Source: Spizellomyces punctatus DAOM BR117 (taxonomy: Eukaryota > Chytridiomycota > Chytridiomycetes > Spizellomycetales > Spizellomycetaceae). Taken from it: a stretch of 64,000 nucleotides of DNA. Below the pieces are notes generated by a model. The model saw nothing but the letters and a program-made list of their open reading frames with translations. It made no database searches and was not told the origin of the DNA. Location of the stretch: contig NW_015971550.1 of NCBI RefSeq assembly GCF_000182565.1, positions 358,579 through 422,578 of the forward strand, given 5' to 3'. Positions 48,379-60,025 of this stretch are shown here, piece after piece. Position 1 is the stretch's first letter. Each line of letters opens with the position of its first letter. The translations under genes were made by a program, and so were the position numbers.

Positions 48379-49509
48379 ATGATGGCATCAACTTCGACGA
48401 ACGGCGTATGGTGAGCATTCGATCAGTTGCTATTTTTACAGTGGAAAAGGTTACTAGAGAACTGGGGCGGAGCGGCTGGCGAGATGGGTTGCGGTGGCAA
48501 GCAAAGGAACACGATGGGAAATTCAATGGACGAGTACATGGTGACTGATGCGTGTTTATCCCATACAACTAGGTCTCATGGACGCGGTACCAGCGGTTCA
48601 GCAGATGCGGAAACAAACGAACGAAAAAAAGTGTCGGATAGTAATGCGGTCACTTTGTCATCTCAGTCGGGGGCACCCGGATCGGTGCATCCATTGCGCT
48701 TTACTTGGGTGTTTTGGTACGAATCTGAAATGGGCAATCTTATTAGCGTGGAGTTCATTATTCACCCTGCGGCTTTCCATATAGGTTTATGCATAGAGAA
48801 CCGGGGTCAAAAATTCAAGACTACAACAACGCGATCAAAAAAATTGCAACATTCTCAACGGTGAGAGGAAAACATTGTCGTAGATCGCATTGATGGTGTC
48901 AACAGAGGCTAATGATTGCATGTGTAAATCATAGGTGGAAGAGTTTTGGGGTGTATATAGTAGATTGAAGCGACCAATGGATCTTCATAATATTAGCGAT
49001 TATCACCTGTTTAAACAAGGTATTCGACCGATTTGGGAGGTAAGATGGATGATTGGATGGATCGCTCAGCTTCGGCAATAGCTCCGGCAATAACTCATTT
49101 ATCGTTTTGGATATCATATAGGATAATTTGAACGGAGGAAAATGGATCGTAAGGCTAAAGAAGGGGCTGGCGTCACGGTATTGGGAGAGCCTGGTTATGG
49201 CGATGATAGGGGATCAATTCGACGTCGGAGGAGAGATTTGCGGAGCAGTGATATCCATAAGGCATAGTGAAGATATCTTATCTCTATGGAATCAATCGGC
49301 CGATGACGGACGGGTGAATCTTCGTATAAGGTAATGCTAAAATATCGTACGAAATGGGAGTACATCCCCATAAATAACATTTTCAATATTTCAGAGATAC
49401 CATGAAAAGAGTACTCAATTTGCCACCAAACTGCATAATGGAGTATAAGGCGCATAAGTCATCAGTAGCAGACAATTCGAGTTTCCGTAATACGGAGATG
49501 TTTCGGTGA
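48379..49509 (+). CDS. eIF4E family, 4EHP/eIF4E2-like cap-binding protein
   Basis: Core exons 48442-48716, 48785-48860, 48935-49039, 49122-49330 and 49395-49509 are in frame. The 5' end is uncertain: exon 48379-48405 (MMASTSTNG) needs a very short 36-bp intron; otherwise the first in-frame ATG is 48484 (MGCGGKQR). With the upstream exon the protein has 268 residues. Family blocks: HPLRFTWVFWFMHREPG, FSTVEEFWGVYSRLKRP, YHLFKQGIRPIWEDNLNGGK, KGLASRYWESLVMAMIG, EEICGAV-type GGEICGAVISIRHSEDI, VLNLPPNCIMEYKAH. These resemble 4EHP (class II) more than eIF4E-1. The Trp equivalent to human W43 is kept while the W56 position appears to be Tyr; W102 (PIWED) is kept. Class II members bind caps weakly and often repress translation of selected mRNAs. 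Confidence 0.9.
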
Positions 49510-50171
49510 TGTATTTGCGTGAGGATGTACAATTATTGGCGTGAAAACCATAAATGGACCATTGAATTGTATGGTTGGATGCAAATCATATTTTGGTCTT
49601 GGATGCTTTCAAGGTTTCTTCACAACATTGACCTGCATGTGGATGGTTGCATTTTTTCCGTAGCCCTCGTTTATGGAGAGATGTGATTGTATGATTTTTG
49701 AGATCAGTCCAGACCTCATTTTCTAGTGGAAGCTAGTGCACTCTGAGCTTGTTGTGGTTCCTCGTTTTGTCACGAAACCACTAGCAGAATGGATAGACAC
49801 ATCAGACAACACAAGAGATGTTAGTACAGTGCTTCACAATATACATGAAAAACAACTTTCCGGCAGGTAACCATATCCAAATCGTGCTGCACTCGTAGCT
49901 TCCTCGTCAGTGTCGTCCATATAAGGTTATTGATGGTTAAACGTCTGGCTGTGAAGCGACGCGGTGCCGCGGTAACGCGCTCCGCCTGGCAAGGCACCTT
50001 CCAACGGAACAGACAGCATTTGGCCATCCCCTACCCAGACCCCACCTGATTGATTCCCTGTACTTGACTAAGGTAGTCTACTCTTCCATATCACACTCCT
50101 TGTAGTTTAATACTCAGTTTGACCCTATGGCGACTTATAAAGAGAGGCAGGTTGTTACCGACTATACACTA
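49510..50171. other. Intergenic upstream of TBC1D13
   Basis: About 660 bp. It probably contains the unresolved first exon of the TBC gene; no other feature is supported. Confidence 0.4.
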
Positions 50172-50174
50172 TGA

Positions 50175-53008
50175 GAATCATTGTGGTTAAACGACATATT
50201 TGATAGGGTGAGCCTATTTGAACGCCTATTGGGTCTAGAGGCTCCTGCAGACTACGACTTTGAGCGATTCAGGCAGCTATGCTATCAAGGTTTGCTTATT
50301 TGTCTCTTAAGTCGAACCGTCAAGTCATTCCTATGCCCTGTCTAACGTTATCTCTTGGGTTCGTTAAAGGTATCCCCGACCATGCCGGTATCCGACCAAA
50401 ATGCTGGAAGATTCTTCTCAACTACATGCCCTTTGATGAACGCTCACGATGGCCTGACATTCTGCGGTCGCAACGAACTCTATATTACACCTTTGTCAAG
50501 GAATTGATCAAAAATCCTAGCTTGGAGGAGCTGGAGAATGCAAAGAAGGGGCGGATAGATGATCATGTATGTACGATCAAGATTTCCACTACTTTGTGGA
50601 AGTACCAATGTCGTTGGTTACTGACGGAAGACCTGTTTAAAGCCCTTGAGCGACGCGTTGGATTCAAAGTGGCAGACGTACTTTGAGGAGCTCAGAGTGT
50701 TGGGTAGGAGATGATATTCTTACTGTATGGCCCGAACCAAGTTATTAACGTCACTGTCTGAATATCCCATAGAGCAAATTGACAAGGATGTCCGAAGAAC
50801 ATTACCCGACTTTGCCTTCTTCCAACTCCCGGTTCCCAAAACCCGATACTCTCCCCTTCATCGATCGGCAGAATCAATTGCACCAGACTCGGAAGTCCAA
50901 AAACCCTCCACAGACGCCGACTTGAAGCCCTTCTCTCCTATTCAATCCCGACGAGCTCTCTTTAAACGACTAGAGCATTTGTATGCTGATGATCAGTTTG
51001 GCGCGCGCAGCCACGCACATCAGATACCGACAAAAGCATCCGTATCACCGGGTAGTTCTAACTCACAGATAGAGAAGGACGGGGACAATTCGACTGAAGC
51101 TCCGTTTGAGATACCTGAAAAGGCTGAAGGGGATGAGGGGGACTTGCACTGGGAGGCTATTGAGCGCATTCTGTTTATTTATGCAAAGCTGAATCCCGGC
51201 ATCGGGTATGTGCAAGGAATGAATGAGATTTTGGGACCGCTCTACTACGTTATGGCCAATGATACAGACGAGGAGTCAAGAGGTTAGTTTTCAAATCGCC
51301 TTTCATCTCATCATGCATTAGCTGACTCGTCATCTTGCTCATGCAGCTCATGCGGAAGCAGATTCGTTTTTCACATTCACAATACTCATGTCCGAATTTC
51401 GGGATCATTTCATCCGATCATTGGACAACGTCCAGCCAGGACCCCGCGGAATGAGCACTCGCTCCATCTCCATGACTTCAATTGGGTCAGATAAATCACC
51501 AGGAGGCGGGATGGTTCGTAAAGCTTCCATGGGCGAATTGGCAATGGAGCTAACGAGCGGAAATGGGATTGGGAATAGTATGGCGAGACTTATGAAACGG
51601 TTAAAGAGACGGGATATTGAACTGTGGAAAGATTTTGTAAGTTCTACCATTTAGTCTTTGATGTGGGGTTTCAATCTATTATGTCATAACCAAGCTTTAT
51701 TCCATATAGCAAGTGAAAGGCATCCATGCGGCATTCTTTTCATTTCGATGGCTGACATGCCTCTTGACACAAGAGTTTGCCCTTCCTGATGTAATACAGC
51801 TCTGGGATTCAATCCTCGCGGATCTGGCGACTGATATTGCGGCGCCTTCCTCTCCGGGCAGTGCACAACCGGATGATTCACCAAGTCGAACACCGGAAGG
51901 ATACCTACGGGAGGGACGATTTGACTTTTTGATTGATGTTTGTTGCGCTATGCTGATGTGCGTACATTTCCCGGGTGAATGGAGAAAGTGTCGGATACTT
52001 ACTGTCCTTTCTTTTGCTATTAGATGTATCCGTGATGAGCTCCTTCAGGGATCGTTTGCGGATAATGTGCGAATGCTTCAGGTATGACGTTTAATTTACA
52101 AGCATCTTGGCGTCACACTAATGATGTATTCAAAGAACTATCCAATTTCCGACGTTGATATCGTCCTGCAAAAGGCATACGCGTTCCGTGAAGAACAGAA
52201 AGAAGCCGCGCAACCTCGAGGTCAAAAGTACCCCCCGGGAACGCACTTTACTAAGATTCTACACCGGACAGATGCGTTCAAGCGGGAGCAGGAAAAGGGG
52301 ATTGCGTCGGCTGCTGGACCTGGTGCCAAACCGCCCAAAGTACTTTGGATGAACCTAATGACCAAACCAGAGCCCATGAGAAATCCGTTTGCCCAAAAGA
52401 ATGCTAATACCTCCAGTCGGACACCGATAGTTGGATCTCCGCCTAGTACCGTAAAGCCAAACATCAAGCCAAGCCCAAATCAGCATGCCACGACAACCAT
52501 GAAAAAAGCTCCACAGGCGCCCTCCCAGATCCATAAATCCGCGTCCCCACCTTCCACACGATCCCCTTCCGTACAGCCAGCAACGTCGATAGGCGCGGTA
52601 GGGGGGAGCTTAAAGGAAGGCTTCAGTGGTTTTTTCAACCGCGTCCGCAAAGGAAGCATCCTCACCAGCGAGGCAACCAACGGACCTCCGACCGCACCAC
52701 AACCAGACAAGCCTGCTGAGACAACCACATCCGCGTCCCTTGTGAAAGGCTTGGGTTTCATGCGGGACAGAATTGCAGCCAGCACTGCAGCGGTCGGAAA
52801 CGCAGTCACGAAACTTGGACAAACGGTCAAAACCCCGCCAGCAGTCACCCCAACCGCCGAGAATAAAAAGCAGCTTGAAGCCGCTCAGGAAGTCGTTTGG
52901 ATACGACCGCCTTCGGAGGAGGATCTCCATGTTGATGATGATTATGGGGTTGTTGGGGCTGTTGAGGATGCTGTGAAAGTTCGTGGTGAGGAAATTGTCA
53001 GTGGATAA
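50175..53008 (+). CDS. TBC1D13-like Rab GTPase-activating protein (5' end unresolved)
   Basis: Exons ≤50175-50289, 50370-50566, 50643-50703, 50773-51282, 51347-51636, 51710-51957, 52024-52081 and 52136-53008 join in frame (at least 780 residues). The first exon is open back to a stop at 50172 without an ATG, so a short upstream exon is missing. TBC domain: KCWKILLNYMPF, then the Arg finger in IDKDVRRTLPD, ERILFIYAKLNPGIGYVQGM (Gln finger), HAEADSFFTFTILMSEFRD, FFSFRWLTCLLTQEF, FDFLIDVCCAMLM. Both catalytic fingers are present. The order matches TBC1D13, a Rab35 GAP in animals. A Ser/Thr/Pro-rich region of ~250 residues follows the domain, ending GEEIVSG. It also holds an amphipathic GFSGFFNRVRKGSIL segment. 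Confidence 0.9.
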
Positions 53009-53840
53009 GCTAGTTTTGCGTATACCTCAAAATGATATTAGTGTGATGATGTGTAATGGCTTTCCTTGCAACCCCGGAAAATACAGATAATATTTTTTGA
53101 GAATGGTCCTAGATAGCAAGTTTGCGCTCCACATTTCATTATTGCTATTTGTCCTTGGGTGTTATGTTTACAAAGACGATTGATGCATGCTGCTTACTTT
53201 GGCTAGATCTTTGGTCAATGTATAGTTTGGGTGAACCCTTCAAAACTCCCACTGACCGACCCCGATCCAATATTGTGGAACAAAAACAGAAAATCAACAA
53301 GATTTGCATATCCAGCCAAGCGACAGTATGCATAGATAAAGCATAGTGGAAACTTTTAGAAAAGATCGTTGAAACTTGTACCTGGTTGGGCGGTGGGCAC
53401 TGCTCTGGTTAGCCTTTGGGGGGGCCCTCGTGCTCTTCATTGTTCAAAGCAGGCTTATGCTTGAATACGTGAGCATGGAATAAATGGATCCTTTGTGGCA
53501 TTAAAGCAAGATCAACAATATGATCGTATGACAAAGAATAACAAATGGCGGTTTGCAGATGTGATCTCAACATCATAGGTTTTCATATCACTCTCCTTTA
53601 CAGAGTGCAGCATACAAAAAACTTTTAGAACCAAATCAAAATGTTCATTATCACTTCAGGGTTAAAACCCGCAAAACAGTATATATTTCTCGTCGAGCAG
53701 AAAAAAAGAGCGACGAAACCAAATAACAAAAGAGTGGAAGAACATATGTACAATTGAAGGAATGAGGGATTGGGGGGGCGGGGTGGGGGATAGAGTGGCG
53801 GGAGGACTGAAGGCTTCAGGCGTGCGTTGACAGGATATCT
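53009..53840. other. Intergenic between converging TBC1D13 and OPT genes
   Basis: About 830 bp of 3' flanks; G-rich stretch near 53770-53800; no gene supported. Confidence 0.5.
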
Positions 53841-56613
53841 TCACTTTTCGGCGGGTGGTGCTCTGTGAACGCAAGGTATACAATGAGCTCTTTGTCTTTC
53901 AAAACAATAAACCTAATAGCAAAAGTGAAGAACAAAAACATACGTGAAAGAACCATCTGTGCAGTAGTAATCGAATTGCACACCTCCACGAATGTCAGGG
54001 TTCCAGGCCCAAACGGGAGCATTGAGCTGCATGTTGGTCAAAACCGTAATGACGAGAATACATACTGCCGCGCCAGAGTCCAGCGCAACGGCCAATACAT
54101 AGTTATACTTTTTCCACCAATCGTTTGCGTGTCGGAACAGGTAATATTGGAAGATGAATGCGGCGATGAGCGGCATGATATAGTGGTTCTGTAGACCGCC
54201 TGCACCAGAAAAGTATGCAATGAGGGGAATGTTGATATACATCCACCGGCGAGAAGGGTGTATCTTGTTTCCAAGCCACGGGAGGATGGGAAGGAGAAGA
54301 CCGATCAGGAAGCACCAGAGGAGGGGACCGTAAATGGCGCCGATACCAAAGAAACGTTGAGGACCAATGGCACCCCAAATGGCACCTGCAGAGTAGAAAG
54401 TACGGTAGGAGAGGGCTTGCCAGTCACCTTTACCAATTTCCATGCTGGACATGACAAAGAAGGTTGCGATAGTGGAAACGATGGCGCCAACAAATGTGCC
54501 GTAGAACTGGGCGGCTAGCATGGCACGGGGAGCGATTTTCATGTAGTGACCGAGTTTGAGGTCGCCAAGAAGAGACATGGCTTGGATGGCTGTGTTGGTG
54601 CCGAGGGATTTGAAGGCCATGACAGCGACTGTTCAGATGAGCACAGACGATTTAGGGCAAGGTCAAAAGTAAGTAAATGAAACGACCGCATCAGTACGTA
54701 CCAGTCTTGCCTGGAATCATCAACCCGATCACAAACTCAGTCAAAACGTTCAAGAACATTTGAGTTCCCGTAATTGCCAGAATTACGCCAATAGGTAGAA
54801 TCATGATACCCGCCAGTCCAATCGCAAGGAGAACAGCCCATATTGGCATTTCAAATGCTGAGAACTGGGCAACCAGGATCATTGCAATTGTCATAACGAC
54901 GAGAATACCCAAGTAAACAATTTCCGGTACTTCGGGGTAAGCTTTCATGAGTTCGTTGTGAATATCGGTCTCTTGGCGGCCCGATCTGTTCATAATCTCT
55001 TTGATTTGTCGCCAGATGTCGCGACCGTACCAGAGGACAACGTGCGAAACGGTGGCAGCAACCGCCATGAAAGACGAGCCGTAATTGACTATTGCGTGCC
55101 AAAAATATGAAATAGGTTACAAAACGTGAACCAAATCCCGGAGAAGGACACAAGATGACGATACGTACGAGCAAATAGGGAGGTGATCCGCACAGGACCC
55201 AACTGCTGATATGCCGTCTCATCCAAATCAAACGTTGTCTTATTGTACAACTTGAGCGGGCTCACAATGTTTCCGGTATTATCGAACAGCGACACAGAGT
55301 TCAATACAGGCAAGGTCATATTGTCCTGATCCCGCGCTCCTGTCGTCAGCTGCTGGTCCATGCCAAAAGCATTTGAATAAAAGACGATGGGAGTTAAGAC
55401 CCACGTCCACAACCAGTTGGAGCCAATATAATTGAGAGTGGCCCAGAAAGGGGCTGTAAGGAAACCTCCGCCAATGTAGGTCCAGTCAAAGGAGAGCGCA
55501 CCAATACCGATACCTCCGCCGTTATCGCTGGATCCAAGAAACCGTGCCTTTTTGTTGGTGGTGATGAGACAGAGGACACTGACGGTTTGCAGAACGACCA
55601 TAAGGTACTCGGGTAGCCATGTGTATGCAAAGGCACCCGCAAAGGCAACGAGGAAAAACGTGAACCGAGACATTCTCCACCTGCTGCTCTTTGACAGCCT
55701 CTTTTCCTTTTCGGACCCGTGGAAACTGACAAAAAGCGCGATAAGCGACAACGTAGAAGGCCACATCATTTGTTTGGGCCAGACAACGAAACGGCGCATG
55801 ATGCCTGCCAGGCCAAACCCGATAAACTGGGATGCAAGAATCCAAGCAAATGATTCCCAAATGTTGATGGACTGGTTGCCCATGAAGAGTTCTGCCTTTT
55901 GAGTGACAACATTGTCAAGGCCGTAAGCCCCAGCGGCGCCGGCGCCAGCGATGATACTGATCAGAACGTGCTCTTTTTGGGAGAAGGGACCCGGATTGAG
56001 CGAGAAGGTCCATTTGTAGACCGTGACGGATTTATCAGGGAGTACTCTGGCAAGGAATTTTCCCATCGGGAAGGAAAGCAACTGTGCAAAAAATGTTTCA
56101 ATCAGAATAAGGCCATCCCAACTGTCAAAATCATCTTGTTGAAAATACATACGGTTGCGACAGTGGATGTGACGCCAAAAGGATTGGTACGGAAGGCGAG
56201 AATAGAATTGGCCCCACCAAGGAGGACACACCAAAGCGTACCAAGTACCATTACGCGAAAACTAAGCGAAAAGCAAACCGTCCAGAATAAATATACGGAA
56301 ATTCGAAATAAACAAATGTGTGAGAACGATACCTGAAAGTAGGTGCACTCGGATCATCTGTAGTAGGCACCACGGCATTGATGGCTTTATCAACATCATC
56401 CTGAGTTTGAAACAGTAATATTTAACAACTAAACCTTTCCGTAAAAACAAATCCGAGAAAACACTATCGCACCTCTTCGACAAAGACATCGTCTTCATAG
56501 TCTTTGTCGTATTTTTCCTTCTTGTCGAGGCCCGGCAAAACATCCTCTCTCAAAGATGGAGGAAAGAGAGTTTTGTCTTTTTCAAATTCCTTTGAGTCAC
56601 GCATGCTGGTCAT
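53841..56613 (-). CDS. OPT-family oligopeptide transporter
   Basis: Seven exons (56613-56473, 56400-56333, 56261-56153, 56081-55169, 55088-54702, 54628-53944, 53862-53841) join in frame to 774 residues. About 12-16 membrane segments are visible. Family blocks: FRTNPFGVTSTVA, QLLSFPMGK-type LLSFPMGKFLARVLPD, FSLNPGPFSQKEH (NPG motif), SFDWTYIGGG, GDLKLGHYMKIAPR, KIHPSRRWMYINIPLIAYF. The length and motifs fit the plasma-membrane peptide/modified-peptide transporters of fungi and plants, which use the proton gradient to import tetra-/pentapeptides, glutathione or metal chelates. An acidic N-terminus (MTSMRDSKEFEKDK...) precedes the first helix. Exon 4 needs the GCACAG acceptor at 56082; the nearer GACAG acceptor would give a stop. 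The gene is divergent from an alpha-arrestin. Confidence 0.92.
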
Positions 56614-58266
56614 CGTTGCAGTAATTCAAAAAAAAAAACCAAATCGTTCAGAGTTCTCCCAGTAAAACCAAAGAAAACGAAATATATTCTAGACAATCAT
56701 CGCCTGGGAACAATTCAGCCAGCGGAGGGAAAGAAAAGTTGGGCTGGTCTATATGCATAATTCCCCACACGAATGGAGGCCTTATCGTTGAGACCTGGTA
56801 GGTGACCTTTGGAGGCATCATACGGGGAGTCATTAGGCGATGTGGCGCAGGGACTTAGCTACGCGTTCGGTTTTCCCCCCGTAAGTTTGGTCCGAAACTG
56901 AGTTTGAAAGACATTTTTCATATGGAAGGTGAGCATTTTGGTGATGGAACTCTTCGAATAAAGAATGTCTGCAAGATGTTTATCTTTTTTTGAATGGTTT
57001 TGAAGACAGATTCAGAAGAGTTCGAAAGGGATCTCTCTGGTGTGGACTCTTTACGACATCTTTTACGGCAACATCATTTTGCATGCCAGTTCAAAAAATA
57101 GAGCGAAGAGAAGATATGGGTGCCATAGTCCTCGTATGAAATTCTGCAATGTAGAATGCCATTTTGTTATCTCGGCGGTACTTTTTAGAGTGGTACGTAC
57201 ATGACCCACGGAGGAGGTCCCGGAACCAATAAAGCACCATTTGAGACAGAAATCCCCAAGAATAGATGGCTACATTTTCGTCTACAAAGCGTCTACAAAT
57301 AGTTCATCACCTGGTCGATATCAGCGTTTCATACGTTGATTTTTGGTGCTGGATCGTTTGTAAGGAGATTTGTCACAACCTCTCATATGGGCATATTCTA
57401 TTTGAGTTATCTTTGTAATAAGGCTTCCAAATGTCGCTCACCCCCGCACAATATCCGCAACCTTAAACGAAAAATCTCGGAGCAAACCCTCAAATGCGCA
57501 GGCTCACAAACTTGTAGGACTGGTCGAAAATATCCCCATATCCACGTGATAGCCATTCGTTGATATCTGTAAATCGTTATCCGAATTTGCACAAGGACCA
57601 CCGAGAACGACTTTAGGTTACCAAATTGTAGCTTGTATGATTTTGACATGCGCGGGGGTTGCATCGAGTATCAGAATACACTCATTGTGAGCTCCACAAG
57701 TGCTTCAAGAAGTACACGTATTGCTTTCTGCACCATTCAGATCATGAACGATATCATTGCAAACGTTGTCGACATTGAGCAACTGTACTTAATGACGAGA
57801 CTTGTCTGCGGTATCTACAGTGGCCCTATCTAGTATCGGCCCAGGCTTTCCCTGCAGTCTCTGACTCTTATAGACAAGGACAGAGTGCATTGCACTTGCT
57901 TGAGTTGGTTCCAACAACTGGAAATGGTTTAACAGAGACAGAGTAATCCCTCGACATTGCAGAAATGTAGCCCAACCTATGCCAAAATAGCAACTTGCAT
58001 TATCGTTGCTCATTTTGGGACATGACATACATTCAAATCCATCAAATCCAGAGGTCATGCCTAAATAGCAAAACAGCCCATCGATTCTAAAATGCGTATG
58101 TAGCAACAAAACGATGGAAAATAACAAATGCCAGTCGTTTCAACCCTTAAGGCTGAGTCACATGATCATGGATGTGTCATCATCAACCTTAACGTCTTCC
58201 CTTCTTGGCGTCTTTATCCCTGGCTAATAAAAGATCCTTTTACGGCCCCATCGTTTGCAGACGACA
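56614..58266. other. Divergent intergenic region between OPT and the alpha-arrestin
   Basis: About 1.65 kb with no supported gene or RNA; open frames are short and lack family features. It holds both promoters. Confidence 0.5.
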
Positions 58267-60025
58267 ATGAAGGAGCCGGCGATTACACTGGTAAGACATG
58301 ACATGATTGAGAGTCTAGTGACATGCTTGCTCACTGGATACATGTACATTGTAGATCCCTCTTGAAGGGCAAGAGAGCTTTGTGGAAGGGCACTATGGCA
58401 TTGAGGCAACCACACTCAGAGGAACTATCCGTATATCACAGCCAAACAGAACTCCACTCTCTCTGTATTCAGCAACGATTGCTTTTCATGCATCTGTATC
58501 GTCATGGGAAGAGCATGATCTTTTGGAGCTCCACAGTTCTATCCTTCCGGAGGACCACGACGGGAAACTGGAACAGGGCACACATATTCTAGAGTGGTCT
58601 CTAGACCTCCCGTCTGAACCTCTCCTACCACCCTCTCGAAAAGTGGTTAGCTCATCTATGGGGTATAATCGAACCATGTATAGAGTCAAGTACCGTTTGG
58701 TCGCGACTCTGTGCTGGCACGGTATTATGGGAAGGGCACGAAAGGAGGCCATGGTTCCCATTGAGCCGTTTACTGTTTATCCCGATCCAGATCGGGATGA
58801 GCAACTTGTCAAGAGTATTCTTTCTCCTGCGGGGTTCAGATGGGAGGATATTACGTCTTTGGTGCAGTATGATGTGGCCGTGTCGTCGACCGTCTTGGGA
58901 CCGGGCGATAGTTTTGATTTTGCTTTCAGAGTTGTTCCGAGGGGTCATGTATGCGAAAACATTAAATTTAAATTGATTGAGATATGCGACGTTGCCAAAA
59001 TCCCGTCGTCCAATGCTTCCCAGCTGTCCACAGGGGCGACCAAGAGGTGAGTGCAGTCTCGATAACTACGCTTTGTTCATATTGGTTGACCAAAGCTCAT
59101 TCGGCGTATTTTCAGAAAACTTATCTCTTGGGATTGGAAATCCTCTTGCTGGAATGCTCTTGAGGATTTCTTTGACAACCAATGGCACCGAATGACCGTG
59201 CCGTCTCAACCTCGACCGAATCCCTCTACGATCGAATCAGAGTACGCACAAGGAGGTCTACATGGCACGGTTCGACACCAAATCAGAATTGTTATAGAGT
59301 TTGATGACGCTCCAAGTATAAAGTTGGAGTGTCCTGTCACCATCTTGTCTGTCCCGCAAGACAGTGTGCGAAAGGTCCTCGGTGGACATTCACTCACGCG
59401 AGCCTTGTCTTTGGACCGAGGACGCACGGTTCGCAGAGACGACGAATCATTGGAAAGAGTTTCCAAAGTGGCCGAAAATGAGACTGTTCGCAAGGGATCT
59501 ACCACTCGCCGACGGAACAGTGCCAGTGAACTGAAACCAACTTTGAGCATCAAGTCCATCGGCACCATAAAGCGCCTCGACACAAGCTCTTTTGCCACAC
59601 GTCGTGCGGCAACGGTTCCTTCTACCCCTCCTGAGATAGCTCCCACGCCGCACGTGACGCCAACTGATTTAGCGACATCCATGGCGGCACTTCAGACAAC
59701 CCTTCTCAATACTCTTCAACAAAATCAACAAGTCCTAATCGACAAACTCACCATAATGGATGTAGAACAAAAGAGGCTTGTCCGCCGCGTCCTAGAACTC
59801 GAAGCCTACATGCGCGAAAACATGCCGTCATTGCAAAGAGAAGAAGGTTACGAGAGCGAGAATCAATCCACGGTCCATTCTTCCTCTGGATTTAGTTTTG
59901 TTGTTACAAATGACCGGGCTGCTCCTGCTGCTGAGGATCCAGCAAAGAGCAAGCAACCCAAGGGGCTTCGGAGCTTGTTCCATAGACGATCGTTTGATTC
60001 TCGCGCAGCTTGGTCAGGAAAGTAG
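58267..60025 (+). CDS. Alpha-arrestin (ART/ARRDC-like)
   Basis: Three exons (58267-58290, 58355-59046, 59116-60025) join in frame to 541 residues. N-terminal arrestin lobe: EGHYGIEATTLRGTIRI, YSATIAFHASVSSWEEHDLL, GTHILEWSLDLPSE, YRVKYRLVATLCWHG. C-terminal lobe: YDVAVSSTVLGPGDSFDFAF and IKLECPVTILSVP. A ~200-residue Ser/Thr-rich tail with a helix-forming segment (QTTLLNTLQQNQQVLIDKL) follows, ending in RSLFHRRSFDSR. Alpha-arrestins link permeases and receptors to ubiquitin ligases for endocytosis. I see no PPxY motif, so ligase recruitment may be indirect. Its neighbour is a permease transcribed the other way, a functionally suggestive pair. Confidence 0.87.

Noticed and set aside
56081-56153. 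Alternative OPT exon using the nearer GACAG acceptor
   Set aside because: It gives a stop codon in the required phase and disrupts the family's FPMGK segment context; the GCACAG acceptor fits.
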